DNA of 64,000 bases from Trissonchulus latispiculum (taxonomy: Eukaryota > Nematoda > Enoplea > Enoplida > Ironidae), in the NCBI GenBank assembly GCA_030248195.1, contig JASAND010015520.1, positions 1 to 64,000 on the forward strand. The letters are read 5' to 3'. Each line of letters starts with the position of its first letter. The first letter of the stretch is position 1. The translations under genes were made by a program, and so were the position numbers. Positions 33,903-44,468 of this stretch are shown piece by piece. The notes under the pieces are model-generated. The model did not search any database. It worked only from the letters and a program-made list of their open reading frames with translations, and was not told the origin of the DNA.

Positions 33903-34210
33903 GTATGTAATGTGTTAGACGTTCGTAGACTGCACCTTTGACAAGTGTGCACATTTGCCAAACCATTTGGGACTATCAGCACTTTCTCCAAGAGTAGGCT
34001 AAATTTTTTGCAAGGAAATACTAGAAATTTTCAGTGGCAAACAGGGTATTTTTAAACAGCCCAGATCAGTGAAACCTCCCTTTTAATATTTATTGCGTCT
34101 CCTTGTGTACTGTTATGTCTCACATTTTGAAAAGTTTTCTGTATGTATAATACGTATATATATTAATTTAAAATTTTTTGTTAGAGCGGCAATTTTTAAG
34201 ATAACTCAAG

Positions 34211-34532
34211 TAGAGATGCACCGGGGCCGGGACCTCATCGTGGCCCCTGCTGGGGCCGGGCCCGGGGCCTGGAAATTGGGGTCCAAATAGAAAATTTTTA
34301 AAAATTTTCTTGAAAATTCAAATTTTGCAATATATACTTTCTGATTTACAAACGTTACTATCGTTGTTTTCATTCAAATCAGTGGGAAAATAAACCATTT
34401 GCAACACTTATTGTCAGAAATTTCCAAAATTTTGCTAATTTTTGGCCCCGGTCGGGACCGGGACCTGACCACCGGGGCCTGATTACCGGAGCCTGATTAC
34501 CGGAGCCGGGGCCAGGCCCCGGTGCATCCTTA
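34211..34532. mobile_element. GC-rich hAT-like MITE, third copy
   Basis: It is 322 bp, beginning TAGAGATGCACCGGGGCC and ending GGCCCCGGTGCATCCTTA. The perfect 8-bp target duplication AACTCAAG stands at 34203-34210 and 34533-34540. It has GC-rich ends and an AT-rich middle with CGTTACTATCGTTGTTTTCA. It is an uninterrupted copy and gives the full layout of the family. Confidence 0.92.
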
Positions 34533-35474
34533 AACTCAAGCAAACAACAACTTTTAAAATGAAGTGTTAGAAGCTGAATAAAATCCAAAATTAAAATTAG
34601 AAAATTTAAATACGTATATAGCTGAATCCAGAAAATTATTAAATATTATCTCTGTGACCCTTATTTTTGTGCAATATTAAAAGGGATGGTTTTATTGATC
34701 TGGATTGTTTGAGAACTTACTCAGTTTTGCCAACATTAAATTAGCAAAAATGATTGAGACGCAAGCAAATGTAGGTTTGCCAGTAAAATTGGTATATAAA
34801 ACTGTACAGGAGCTCTCTCAAACAGTTTGTCGGAGCCCCTCCCCGACGTGTTAGCTTGTGGTTGAGAGTGATACTAAACTAAAAAAAGCTTTTCAACAAA
34901 ACATTTTAAAAACGCTGTAGCATGTGTTGTTGTGATTCCCGGGCTCGTCAGCCTATATGGCTATATGAGGCACATCAACCATCCAAAGTCCAGCACACGT
35001 CTTCGTAGTTCGCATGCCAGAATAGGCAAGAATGAGGCAGAGGCAAACAACCACTCGGTAGCATAATTTAAGCACTTGGATGGCATCTGTGTAATTCGAC
35101 ATGGCTAAGCCATGCCCCCGGGAACAGAGCCCATGTGCGCCGTTGACCAGACGGATGCCAGGGGACACCTGTGGGATCTCCATTTGATGGGGTCCGTGTC
35201 CATCGGATTTCCCACGGAGGTTGGCATCTTAGTCCCCCACGCTGTAGCATCAATCCAACCATTACGTAAGTTTGCAAAGGGGCGGGGATGCCTAAAGGTG
35301 CAGTCACCAGCTCGATTTATGGCCCATTCGAAACTTATTTTCGCCAATACGTAGCCCAAAATTTGCTGTTAGCTTGGTGGCAAAATACGTATATACGTAG
35401 TCGACCCACCGAAAATCCGACCCTTGGACAACTTCGGACCAAAATTGAAAATTTACTTAGTTGGTACTCACTAT

Positions 35475-37560
35475 TAGGGGGAGCGCGTTAGCGCTCCCCC
35501 TAGAATAGGGAAAATTTGACGCAATGTGTATAATCTGGACATTGTTTGGCCTGTGGCCAGCGGAGGAGTGGACCGACCGGGCTCAAACTTGGTATGTGAA
35601 GAGCCTGTGGGCAGGGGTACATGCTGTGAAAATTTCAGCCGGATCGGCCGGGTAGATCTTGAGATATGAAAATTGGCCCCCCGCGCAGGTCGCGTTTCTC
35701 TCCATTTTTATTTTTCCCCCAGGGGTGCAGGTCGGAAGACCCTTCAGAGCCGTACTATTTTAGGTTTTTTGTACAAAAAGTTCCGCAATTCCGGCGAAAT
35801 TATTTTCCGCGGTTCCCGGACCCCCCCCCCAGATGGCCCCCCCCGGTGGGGACCCCCAGGTGACCCCCGAAAAAAAAGTCCGAAAATAATTGCACTTCGA
35901 AATAGAACGGAGCGAGCGAAGCCGGGCTCTCATATGGCTCATGTGGCATGGCCCAAGGGTGAAGGGCTACGGGAAGTGAGATGGTGCTGCTCGGTGGTTT
36001 GTGGCGCCCTGGCCAGGGGTCAAAAGTTAGTGTGTAAAAGGGGGGTCTGGGCCTACGGCGTAGGCAGCCCTATACATAAGAGCTGCTGGGCTGAGGTTTC
36101 GTATTCGAATAGGAACCCCTATATGGTGAATCTAAATGGCCCATTAGTTTCGCTCTAGGACCTATCCATGTGGCTGGGGGGCACCCTGATGGTGGTGGGC
36201 CCTACCGTGTCGCAACTCCAACTTTAACCTCTTCTACAGAAATATCTACAGTGAGCAGGTCTCTCTTATTTGGGGTTTGGGGTGGGGTGCGGGAGCACTA
36301 CAGCATAGGCTATAGTAGGTTTCGCCCGGACCCCTGTGGCGCCCTGGCCAGGGGTCCGGACCGGGGACCGGGTCCAAAATGGCCAATAATCGATTTTTCC
36401 AAAAGTGACCAAGTTTGGTATCAAATGAAAGCCCTTGGTGAGGCGAATATTTTTTGTCATTGGAGGACCCCTCCAAAGTGGACCCAGCGGCCTGTGGCGC
36501 CCTGACCAGAGTCCGGACCGGTCCAAAATGGCCAAAAATCGATTTTTCCAGAAGTGGCCAAGTCTGGTATCAAATGAAAGCCCTTGGTGAGGCGAACATT
36601 TTTTGTCATTGGAGGACCCCTCCAAAGTGGATCCAGCGGCCTGTGGCGCCCTGACCAGGCTCCGGACCGATCCAAAATGCCCAAAAATCGAATTTTCCAA
36701 AAGTGGCTAAGTTTGGTATCAAATGAAAGCCCTTGGTGAGGCGAACATTTTCTGTCATTGGAGGACCCCTCCAAAGTGGACCCAGCGGCCTGTGGCGCCC
36801 TGACCAGGGTCCGGACTGGTCAAAGATCGGTTTTAAATAAATTTCCAGGTTTGCTATCAAATGAAAGCCCTTGGTGAGGCGAACATTTTTTGTTATCGGA
36901 GGACCCTCCAAAGTGGACCCAGCGGCCTGTGGCGCCGTTTCCAGGGTCCGGACCGGTCCACAGGGTTGGGAGTCTCGGTCTCGGTCTCGCCCAAAAGCCG
37001 AGACTTGGCCAGTCTCGGTCTCGGTCTCGCTCACCCAAAAGTCTCGGTCTCGGACCGAGACCAAAAATTTTTTGAAAACACCAAATTTCAGCGAAAATTT
37101 TAAGCCAATGCAAAGAAAATTAACTGACGAGGTGCGGAAACCGTATGTTCATGTGTTAAAGCCCCTAATACTGTTCCTAACCCTCAAAAACTGGAAGAAA
37201 TTAAATTTAAGCTTGAAATTGCCAGTCTCGGTCTCGCCCAAAAGCCGAGACTTGGCCAGTCTCGGTCTCGGTACCCTGGTCTCGGTCTCGTTCTTGGTCT
37301 CGGTCTCGGTGAAATCTCGTTCTCGCCCAACCCTGCCGGTCCTAAATCGATTTTTTGAAAAGTTTCCAAGTTTGGTATCAAATGAAAGCCCTTGGTGAGG
37401 CGCACATTTTATCTCATTGGAGGAGCCCTCAAAACTGGTCCCAGCGGCCTGTGGCGCCCTGACCAGGGTCCGGACCGGTCCAAAATCAAAATTTCCAAAA
37501 GTTGTCAAATTTGGTTTTAAATGAAAGCCCAAAATGAGCAGAGCAACTTTTGTCATGTAT
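35475..37560 (+). mobile_element. Hairpin-headed, satellite-carrying element, copy C (diverged family)
   Basis: It opens with a perfect 12-bp stem, TAGGGGGAGCGC (35475-35486) and complement (35491-35502), around loop GTTA. After about 870 bp come tandem units of about 149 bp with the shared core TTTGGTATCAAATGAAAGCC (phases 36414, 36563, 36712, then 36850), each followed by CTCCAAAGTGGACCCAGCGG. The head and spacer sequences differ from copies A and B, but the order hairpin, spacer, nucleosome-length array is the same. The ACTTGT tail is not seen and the right edge is approximate. One unit is split by the MITE at 36961. Confidence 0.62.
36961..37335. mobile_element. hAT-like MITE built on the word GTCTCG
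   Basis: The element is 375 bp, starting CAGGGTTGGGAG and ending CTCGCCCAACCCTG. The flanking octamers CCGGTCCA (36953-36960) and CCGGTCCT (37336-37343) match at 7 of 8. More than fifteen copies of GTCTCGG or its complement lie in the two end regions, with an AT-rich middle. It is inserted into an array unit of copy C. Frames across it are by-products. Confidence 0.85.
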
Positions 37561-37599
37561 ATATAACTGCATATCCAAGGTTACGGTGCTGGTTGGCTT

Positions 37600-37730
37600 T
37601 TAAAATAGCCTTCCTGCCTAAGATAACGCACCGTGTATAAAGTTCTGAAAAGGCTATGAACAGTGGCCTTCCAGCCTAAGATGACGCACCGTGTATAAAG
37701 TTCTGCAAAGGCTATTAACAGGCATTTTTC
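37600..37730 (+). repeat. Two-copy tandem repeat of about 58 bp
   Basis: GCACCGTGTATAAAGTTCTG recurs at about 37629 and 37687 with matching neighbours (CCTTCCTGCCTAAGAT and CCTTCCAGCCTAAGAT). No function can be read. Confidence 0.7.
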
Positions 37731-38308
37731 CGTTTCAGCAAATACATTCAGTTGAACTAGAACGTTTTCATCTAGCCTGTTTGCGGTAGCTAGCTTTGCT
37801 TACATTGTGTATATATGCAACTTCTCTGACATGATTTTCTCTGCAGCGGAAAAATAAGCGAAACTAGGGGGGAAAATGCCCTCGACGGGCAACCAACTTG
37901 GTAGAATAGGGAAAGGCTTGAATGTTAAATACACGGTGCATGGTTACAACTGAGATTCTGCTGAAGCGGAAAAATGCCGTTTCTCAGCGACTAAAATGAC
38001 AGAAACCAGCTTTGTGCGCCGAATAGGGAATCTACTCGGCGACTAAAATGAAAGAAACCAGCTATGTGCGCCGAATAGGGAATCTACTCGGCGACTAAAG
38101 TGAAACAAACCAGCTTTGTCGCCGAATAGGGAATTCCCTCCTTCCGCCCTATTCGCGCGAACTTTGAAGCCTGTTATGTATTGCTTTGCTGAATAATGAA
38201 AGAGCTTCAGAATGGCAGAATTACTTCAGAATGCAAAACAACAGTTTTATCAAGCACTTACGTAAGTCAATTAAAGAAATGAAAGTTGTACACCACCAGG
38301 CACCCGAA

Positions 38309-38385
38309 AAATTCGGGCACCTGGCGGGGTTCGAACCCGCGTCTTCTGCTTAACGCGCAGACGCTGCTGTCTTCGATGTGCTATC
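38309..38385 (-). other. tRNA-like fragment (box A and box B)
   Basis: On the minus strand there are, in order, a D-arm-like TAGCACATCGAAGACAGC, an anticodon-arm-like stem TCTGC/GCAGA with loop GCGTTAA, and a perfect T arm GCGGG TTCGAAC CCCGC. The acceptor halves do not pair (the 3' part CAGGTGC has no partner) and position 33 is C instead of T. So it is a tRNA-derived remnant, perhaps the head of a SINE, not a working tRNA gene. It adjoins a palindrome CACCCGAAAAATTCGGGC at 38302-38319. Confidence 0.5.
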
Positions 38386-38398
38386 AGAAACATTGAGA

Positions 38399-38400
<2 letters not shown>

Positions 38401-38478
<78 letters not shown>
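38401..38478. repeat. (TA)n microsatellite
   Basis: About 78 bp of uninterrupted TA lie directly left of the GC-rich MITE. The TA tract on its other side (38875-38953) suggests that the MITE landed in one longer TA tract. Confidence 0.9.
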
Positions 38479-38481
<3 letters not shown>

Positions 38482-38868
38482 GGATGCACCGGGGCTGGCC
38501 CCGGCACCGCACCGGGGCCAGGCCCCGGCCCCGGTAGTCAGGCCCCGGACCCGGCCCCGGTACCGATCGGGGCCAAAAATTGGCAAAATTTATACATTTT
38601 TGACATTTTTTGACCAAAATTTTCAATTTTCAAAAGTCAAAATGTGTTACAAATTGTTTGTTTTCGCGCTGATATGAATGAAAACAACGATATTAACGAT
38701 TGTATATCAAAAATTATTGCAAAATTTAAATTTTTAAGAAAATTTATTAAAATTTTCGTTTTGGACCCCCAATTTCTAGCCCCCGGGGCGGGGGCCATGG
38801 TGACCCCGGCCCCGGCCGGGGCCACGATGAGGTCCCGGCCCCGGCCCCGTAGTGGCGGCCCCGGTGCA

Positions 38869-38874
<6 letters not shown>
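38479..38874. mobile_element. GC-rich hAT-like MITE, fourth copy
   Basis: It begins TAGGGATGCACCGGGGC and ends GGCCCCGGTGCATCTCTA (396 bp). The target duplication cannot be read because it sits in TA repeats. The interior closely matches the copy at 24874, including the AT-rich middle. Confidence 0.87.
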
Positions 38875-38953
<79 letters not shown>

Positions 38954-38955
<2 letters not shown>

Positions 38956-39352
38956 GGTACATTTCACGGAAAGAGTGCCAGTTGGAGAAGTTTTAACAAT
39001 TGGAGAAATATCGCCAACTAATGGCGATTTTCGCCAAAGTTGAAGTAAAGTCCAAACAGAATTGGCGAAAAGCCATTGTAAAAACCTTTTTCCTGAATAA
39101 TTTCATACCTTTTCGCCAATATTGGCGAAAAGTCCGGACTGACTGGGCAAATTTATTCTTCCAGTCGGTCTGGACGTTTCGCCAATATTGGCCAAAAAGT
39201 ATGAAATTATTCAGGAAAAAGGTTTTTACAATGGCTTTTCGCCAATTCTGTTTGGACTTTACTTCAACTTTGGCGAAAATCACCAGTGTTGGCGATATTT
39301 CTCCAATTTTTAAAACTTCTCCAACTGGCACTCTTTCCGTGAAATGTACCGT
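38954..39352. mobile_element. 400-bp foldback MITE
   Basis: The sequence is palindromic over nearly its whole length: CGGTACATTTCACGGAAAG at the left and its complement at the right, bordered by TATA on each side. The word TTCGCCAA and its complement recur throughout. Two open frames of over 130 codons on opposite strands mirror each other because of the palindrome. A transcript would fold into a long hairpin. Confidence 0.85.
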
Positions 39353-40018
39353 ATATATAGGTGTGCTCTGTGCTGATCTTGCCAAGAATTGATACAATCA
39401 AACATTATATAAAATGAAATGCGATTGATTGTATATGTTTTAGCACAAGGACTGTCGACCACAAATTGTTTAAACTGCATATATACTTATTGTTGCTTTC
39501 TGTTGGTCCTGCTAGCGGCTGTATGCATAAAATATTTACGGATCAGGTAGCTCAAAAAGAAACTAATCTAGCGCCACCCCTAGTCACCACGCAACCGGTA
39601 CGGGAAATGTCATATTGAGCGCAATGCTTACGTTTGCAGTTCCTAACAGAGTAATTACCTATATATTTCCTCCCGAAAGACGATAAGTTCGCACGAATAG
39701 GGCGGAAGGAGGGAATTCCCTATTCGGCGACAAAGCTGGTTTCTTTCATTTTAGTCGCCGAGTAGATTCCCTATTCGGCGCACATAGCTGGTTTCTTTCA
39801 TTTTAGTCGCCGAGTAGATTCCCTATTCGGCGCACAAAGCTGGTTTCTGTCATTTTAGTCGCTGAGAAACGGCATTTTTCCGCTTCAGCAGAATCTCAGT
39901 TGTAACCATGCACCGTGTATTTAACATTCAAGTCTTTCCCTATTCTACCAAGTTGGTTGCCCGTCGAGGGCATTTTCCCCCCTAGTATGTATACGTATCA
40001 TGTGCTAACTCGAAGCTA

Positions 40019-40346
40019 TCAAATATCGCAAAATTTCTCGATTTTCGATTTCTAAGGGGGGACCAAGAGAAACCGAAAAATTTTTGTCTTCGATTTTGCT
40101 GAAAAGCTGTGTATATATATAGGGTTTTCGGGGTCGTAGAACACTATTCTGAAGTTCGTTTTTGATTCAGCTTTTCGTCAACTTAGTAAAAGCTAAAGAT
40201 TTAAGCTTAACCCAGACCCAGACAACCCCTATAATACTACTTCTTTTCAACAAAATCAAAGATAAAAAATTTTCGGTTTCCCTTGTTTCCCCTTAGATAT
40301 CGAAAAAAATCGAATTTGGCTAAATCAAAAAATTTTGCGATATTTG
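40019..40346. mobile_element. Foldback MITE, TCAAATATCGCAAAATTT ends
   Basis: It has perfect 18-bp inverted termini, with further pairing inside (GGGGACCAAGAGAAACCG and CGGTTTCCCTTGTTTCCCC). It is 328 bp. Half copies of the same sequence are seen near 48900-49090 (TTTGCAATATTTGAACTCAG). No target duplication was read. Confidence 0.7.
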
Positions 40347-41247
40347 AACTCAGCGTAGTCGAAAACATACCCATAGTAAATTTTAACTCATTTAGTCAAG
40401 TTTTAAGGATTTTGAGTGGTGGAGGGGGATAATCGAGATAAGGCCCAAAATTAGTGCCAAACTTGACTTCTACGCGCGCAAGTTTTTATGCTTCTGGGGC
40501 CTTGAAATGAAAGTTTTGGCCTGACCCCGACCCAGGTCACGTGACCACTCCAGATGCGAAATTACTTTTGATTTTTTGTGAACATTATATACTATAAGCC
40601 TTACGGCAACAACAAAACCACGGTTTCTCCAGCCTTCTGTTAAAGAAAGTGCCGTGTCCCAAATGATTGGCAAATGCGCACAGTTGCCAAAGGTGCAGTT
40701 TTGCTTCGACGTATACACACATTGTTCGTACAATATTAAAGGCCTGTTAAAGCTTTATGGTCAGCAGCTGGACTTATTCCAAGGAGTTTTGGAAGATATT
40801 TTCCTGGGGGCCCCAAAAAGTCAAGGGGTGTGTTGATTGGTTGAATTTAACTCTTATTTTCTCAACTCGTATTGTCCAAAGAATCTGACGTAACTTCGGT
40901 GTTTTACTTTATTCTGGAAAGTCGATCGGGAATAATTGTGTACTACTTTTTCTGCGACATTTCGCTTTACAGTTTAGGCTATAAACTGTTTTGTTCAGGG
41001 GAGAATTTGTTGCTACAATATTGAATTAGCAAGTGCATACGTACTTTTTAAAATTGGGGCTAGGTTTTTCTTAAATATAAATTTCAGTATTATATTATCT
41101 TTGTTTGAAGTTAGTTGCGTAGATAGGTGTTTGCTTTGGGGTCGGAACTTTGATAAACCATAGGCTGCATCTGAAGAGCGGGCCCATGGGTGTATCCGTA
41201 AATGGTTACGGGGAGGGGTAATCTCGTGAAGTTTGTTCTTGTTTTAG

Positions 41248-41364
41248 GTTAAGCCTAAGCCTGGGAAGTCTGGTAATCAAGAAGAGAAGCGAACCCTGGG
41301 CCTTGTATTGTTACGTGGAGAGCATGTTGTGAGCATGACAGTGGAAGGTCCACCTCCTAAGGAT
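41248..41364 (+). CDS. SNRPB: SNRPB exon 3: Sm2 motif
   Basis: This 117-bp exon has acceptor TTTTAG and donor GTTAGT, phase 0 at both ends. It encodes 39 residues with [19 protein letters not shown] and TVEGPPPKD. The LGLVLLRG stretch is the Sm2 motif of SmB and completes the Sm fold begun in exon 2. The linker between the two motifs ([11 protein letters not shown]) is shorter than the human one. Confidence 0.96.
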
Positions 41365-43049
41365 GTTAGTTTATTTTTAGTTTTTTGAGTTGCCGCTTTT
41401 TTAACAAAAAAGCCAGCCCTTTAGTTTTTGTATGTTCGTTATTTTTTATTTCTTGCCGAATGTGTCCTCCCTGTATCTTGAGATTGGCTTTGCCGATCGG
41501 GCTGAAATTGAAAGATAGGGGCTACCCTCCCGGAAGTGTGGGCAGTCCGATACTTCCCCGATTCCGTAAAACGTAAATTTTTTTGTCTCCAATTTGCTAA
41601 AAAATAGGCCATAGACTCTAATTCTACGGCCCTAATTTCTAAACTGCAATCTAAGTTTCCGGAAAATTTACGGGTTTCAAGATATTGGAACTGGAAAATT
41701 CTGGATTTTGAAGAATTTCCCAAAAAATGGTTGATATGGTACTCAAATGAAACAGTTCGTCCAGCTGAGCAACTTTCCTTCCTCCGATTTTGCTCAGAAG
41801 TTGCCCATCCATAGGTTATAGATAACTCGACCACGCTGATTTCGAAACTGAAATTGAATTTTCCCGAAAATTTACGGATTTCGAGACATTTGACCCGGAA
41901 CATTCAGAGTTTTCAAAAAATTTACTCATAAATGGCCGATATGGTACTCTAGTAAAAGAGCTCCTCGAATTTTTCTTCTGGTGGCATTTTCTGGAAATGC
42001 GTTTGGCGAAAGTTGTGGCCGAAAAACCGAATTTCCAGGAATTCACGAGAACCCGGATTTTGCATAAAATTTTTGTCTGCGATTTTGCTCAAAAGTTGGT
42101 CATAGGCTTATTCGACCACGCTGATCTCGAAGCTAAAATAGAAATTTACGGATTTCGAGATGTTCTACGCGGAAAATCTCATTTACAAAGGTAAAAATGC
42201 ATCGGTAACCCGTTCATGCCAATTTGCTTGTTTCGCTTGTTTTTTGCTGTTGTGTAACATCTATGAGAATCAGAATTCAGGTTGTGTCCGTCCGGCGACT
42301 TCCCTCCCCATGAAATGCCTACAATAAATTTCGAACTCCGCCCATGATAACCCCAAATGCCCCCAATAAATTCCGAACTCCCCCCATGATAACCCCATTT
42401 CCCCCAATAAATTCCGAACTCTCCCCACAGTGGCGCACATAGGAACTTTTTTCAGGGGGGGGGCGGACCTCAGAAAAATTGGGGGGGGGTCTGGGGGCAT
42501 CGCCTCCCAGAGTTGAAAAATTTTGGACAACAACGTTTAAAATGCAAAAATAAGCGTAAATTCAGCAAAAATAGAAAAAATTTCGCGCCTAAACTTTTTG
42601 GAAAAGTTTAAAAAGTTGAAACGCTGAAATAAGGGTAAATTAAATTTTTGAAATATTACGTCCGCGCTACGCGCGGACAATAAAAATTTTCCTTTACATC
42701 TGGTTTCGGGGGGGGCGGCCGCCCCCCTTATGTGCACCCCTGCTCCCCATAACCCCAAAAATTGCCAAATTTTTTACTCAGTATTTCTGACGAAATTTTC
42801 ACTATTTTAGCCTGAAAACGTACAAAAATTCGACTTTTCCCAAAATATGCCCTTCCTATTTTGGGTGAGCCCTCATCAATGGGGAGGGTCCTCGTGAAGC
42901 CTTAGAAAAATGTCAAGGAATATGCCATACAATTGTTAGTTGTTTGAAAGCTAAATGCTGGAAATTGTTCTGTTTTTTAAGACGTAGTAGATCTTAACAT
43001 AATAACATGTAATCTGAAGCTGCTAAAATGTTTACGTAAAATGTTTCAG
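41365..43049. other. SNRPB intron 3
   Basis: The intron runs from donor GTTAGT to acceptor TTTCAG. It holds a three-copy tandem repeat of about 44 bp (42310-42427, word CCCCCAATAAATTCCGAACTC) directly followed by a hAT-like MITE (42428-42742). Two similar stretches near 41590-41720 and 41790-41900 suggest an older duplication. Confidence 0.8.
42428..42742. mobile_element. hAT-like MITE, CAGTGGCGCACATAGG family
   Basis: It begins CAGTGGCGCACATAGG and ends CTTATGTGCACCCCTG; the two ends pair with a few mismatches. The direct repeat CTCCCCA is at 42421-42427 and 42743-42749. G/C tracts lie near both ends and the middle is AT-rich. It is 315 bp with no coding frame. Confidence 0.72.
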
Positions 43050-43155
43050 GAAGACACTCCTCGTGTTCCCAAGGCTGGTGGCATGGCCGGACCAGGAATG
43101 GGTAAAGCTGCAGGTCGTGGTATGCCTCCTGTTGGACCACCTGGACCCCACCCGG
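43050..43155 (+). CDS. SNRPB: SNRPB exon 4
   Basis: This 106-bp exon has acceptor TTTCAG and donor GTATTT and ends in phase 1. It encodes EDTPRVPKAGGMAGPGMGKA and then AGRGMPPVGPPGPHP, matching the Gly/Pro/Met-rich middle of SmB (human has [21 protein letters not shown] at this place). RG dipeptides in this part are methylation targets in known SmB; only one or two are present here. Confidence 0.93.
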
Positions 43156-43739
43156 GTATTTATTGAAATTTTATGACTACTACCTGAATTGTTTCGCAAA
43201 ATGTTTTGTATTTCTTTTGTCTAGCCGTTTTGCGATCTTATGATATGAGATTCTACCGTAGTAGTGGGTGGTTTTGGATTTCTATAGAAACAGCAGCGTT
43301 AGGTAGGAAAGATTTGATGCGAATTGTTTACTGATTTGATTTGATGATTTTCGCCATTTCAAATTTATTTAATCGATTTAACTCGGTACTCCATGGCCAA
43401 TTGGTTGGAAACGATTTTTTGACTCTTCAAAATTCAAATTTCAAACTGACCATTAATGTGCGCTTAGAATATTGAATACGATGACTGCACTGGGATCTAA
43501 TGATAAGAAGCCAGGGGTTGCTTCGAAAGACTCTTCAAGGAATCCTAAGTCGAGCTTGAGCAGCTATTTATGAAATGTCTGATAACGGTTTATAACGTCA
43601 AACCTACACAGTTCCACAGTACATCGTTTATGGTCTCCAACAGACAAAAACCAAGCTTTGTCAGCGATTTCTTCTTATTATTATTGCGGGTGATTATAAA
43701 AACTCCTTTGGTGCTCTGACACATTTTGTTATTTTGTAG

Positions 43740-43883
43740 GTTTGGCAGGTCCTGTGCGTGGAGTTGGGGGTCCAGGACCCAGCGCCATGCAACCAGGCTA
43801 TGGTATGGGTGGGCCTCCTGGCATGATGCCGCGTCCTCCAATGCCGGGAATGATGGGCGGTCCTCCTGGTATGATGGGCAGAG
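43740..43883 (+). CDS. SNRPB: SNRPB exon 5
   Basis: This 144-bp exon has acceptor TTTGTAG and donor GTAAAT. With the last G of exon 4 it reads GLAGPVRGVGGPGPSAMQPG, followed by PPGMM repeats ending GMMGR. GLAGPVRGVGGP is a hallmark of SmB/SmN in animals. The proline-rich PPGMM stretches are of the kind that bind GYF and WW domains in splicing partners. Confidence 0.95.
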
Positions 43884-44005
43884 GTAAATTTTCAGTCTGC
43901 CGTTTCTGTGTTGGACTTAGTTTTCTCGATTTTTAACATCTTTTTTAATATTTGCTAAAAACAAGCTCCATGATTCAGATTCAGCACTTCTTCTAGATGA
44001 TTCTA

Positions 44006-44468
44006 TAAAGCCCGGTTCACGATGAAGTGTTGTGTGCTCAGTACTTAGGAGAAAGAAAGAAAACAGTTCATGATGAGAAGAAAATCACAAACGCAAACTT
44101 GAACGTAATTCAAAATCGATGTCAGCGTTGCGGATTTGATAAACACAATGAGTTTGTTAACAGTGTTTTAAATAAATAAGTTTATTAAACTAACTTAAAT
44201 TACAGCTTTGAAAAAGTTAAACTATAACTTAAGTTTAAGCTAACTGTTTTTGTAAAAGCTAAAAAGCTAAAAGTTGTAATACTACCAACAGAATACTATA
44301 GCGCTCCTGTGATGATATCCTGTTTTAGTTTTCTACCAGTCAGTTTAGAGCAAGGCATATTTTGATTGGAAAGCACTAAAAGCACAACTCAAAATAACCA
44401 GCACTGAAAACTAGAATGATCCGGAAAAGCAGAAAACAGAAAGCACACCATCGTGAACTGTGCTTTAT
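44006..44468. mobile_element. MITE with ATAAAGC...GTTCACGATG ends
   Basis: The left end ATAAAGCCCGGTTCACGATG pairs with the complement of the right end CATCGTGAACTGTGCTTTAT (18 of 20 positions). The interior has AGCTAAAAAGCTAAAAG-like repeats. No target duplication was determined beyond a possible TA. Confidence 0.6.

Larger units (their letters stand above)
37867..39982. mobile_element. 2.1-kb element with 300-bp inverted repeats and internal passengers
   Basis: The left arm 37867-38167 and right arm about 39684-39982 are near-perfect reverse complements, beginning GGGGGGAAAATGCCCTCGAC. Both are bordered by TA, the possible target duplication; the CTAG context makes the exact edge ambiguous. 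Each arm includes three tandem units of about 55 bp with GAATAGGGAATCTACTCGGC. Between the arms lie a tRNA-like piece, (TA)n tracts, a GC-rich MITE and a foldback MITE. No transposase frame. Confidence 0.85.
33903..41247. other. SNRPB intron 2, about 7.3 kb, filled with mobile elements
   Basis: The intron runs from donor GTATGT to acceptor TTTTAG. It contains a GC-rich MITE (34211), copy C of the satellite-bearing element (35475), a hAT-like MITE (36961), the nested TIR element (37867-39982) and a foldback MITE (40019). The segments 34541-35474 and 40347-41247 have no feature I can name. The former has several 60-84 codon frames on both strands and higher GC than its surroundings, without motif or splice support. 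Confidence 0.85.

Noticed and set aside
34953..35863. GC-richer stretch with several frames on both strands as a possible exon cluster
   Set aside because: I found no known domain and no pair of splice sites preserving a frame. It may be part of an unknown repeat, so it is left unassigned.
38309..38385. Functional tRNA gene
   Set aside because: The acceptor stem does not pair and the base before the anticodon is C instead of T. It is kept only as a tRNA-like fragment.
38993..39397. Two frames of over 130 codons on opposite strands
   Set aside because: They are mirror images caused by the 400-bp palindrome at 38954-39352.
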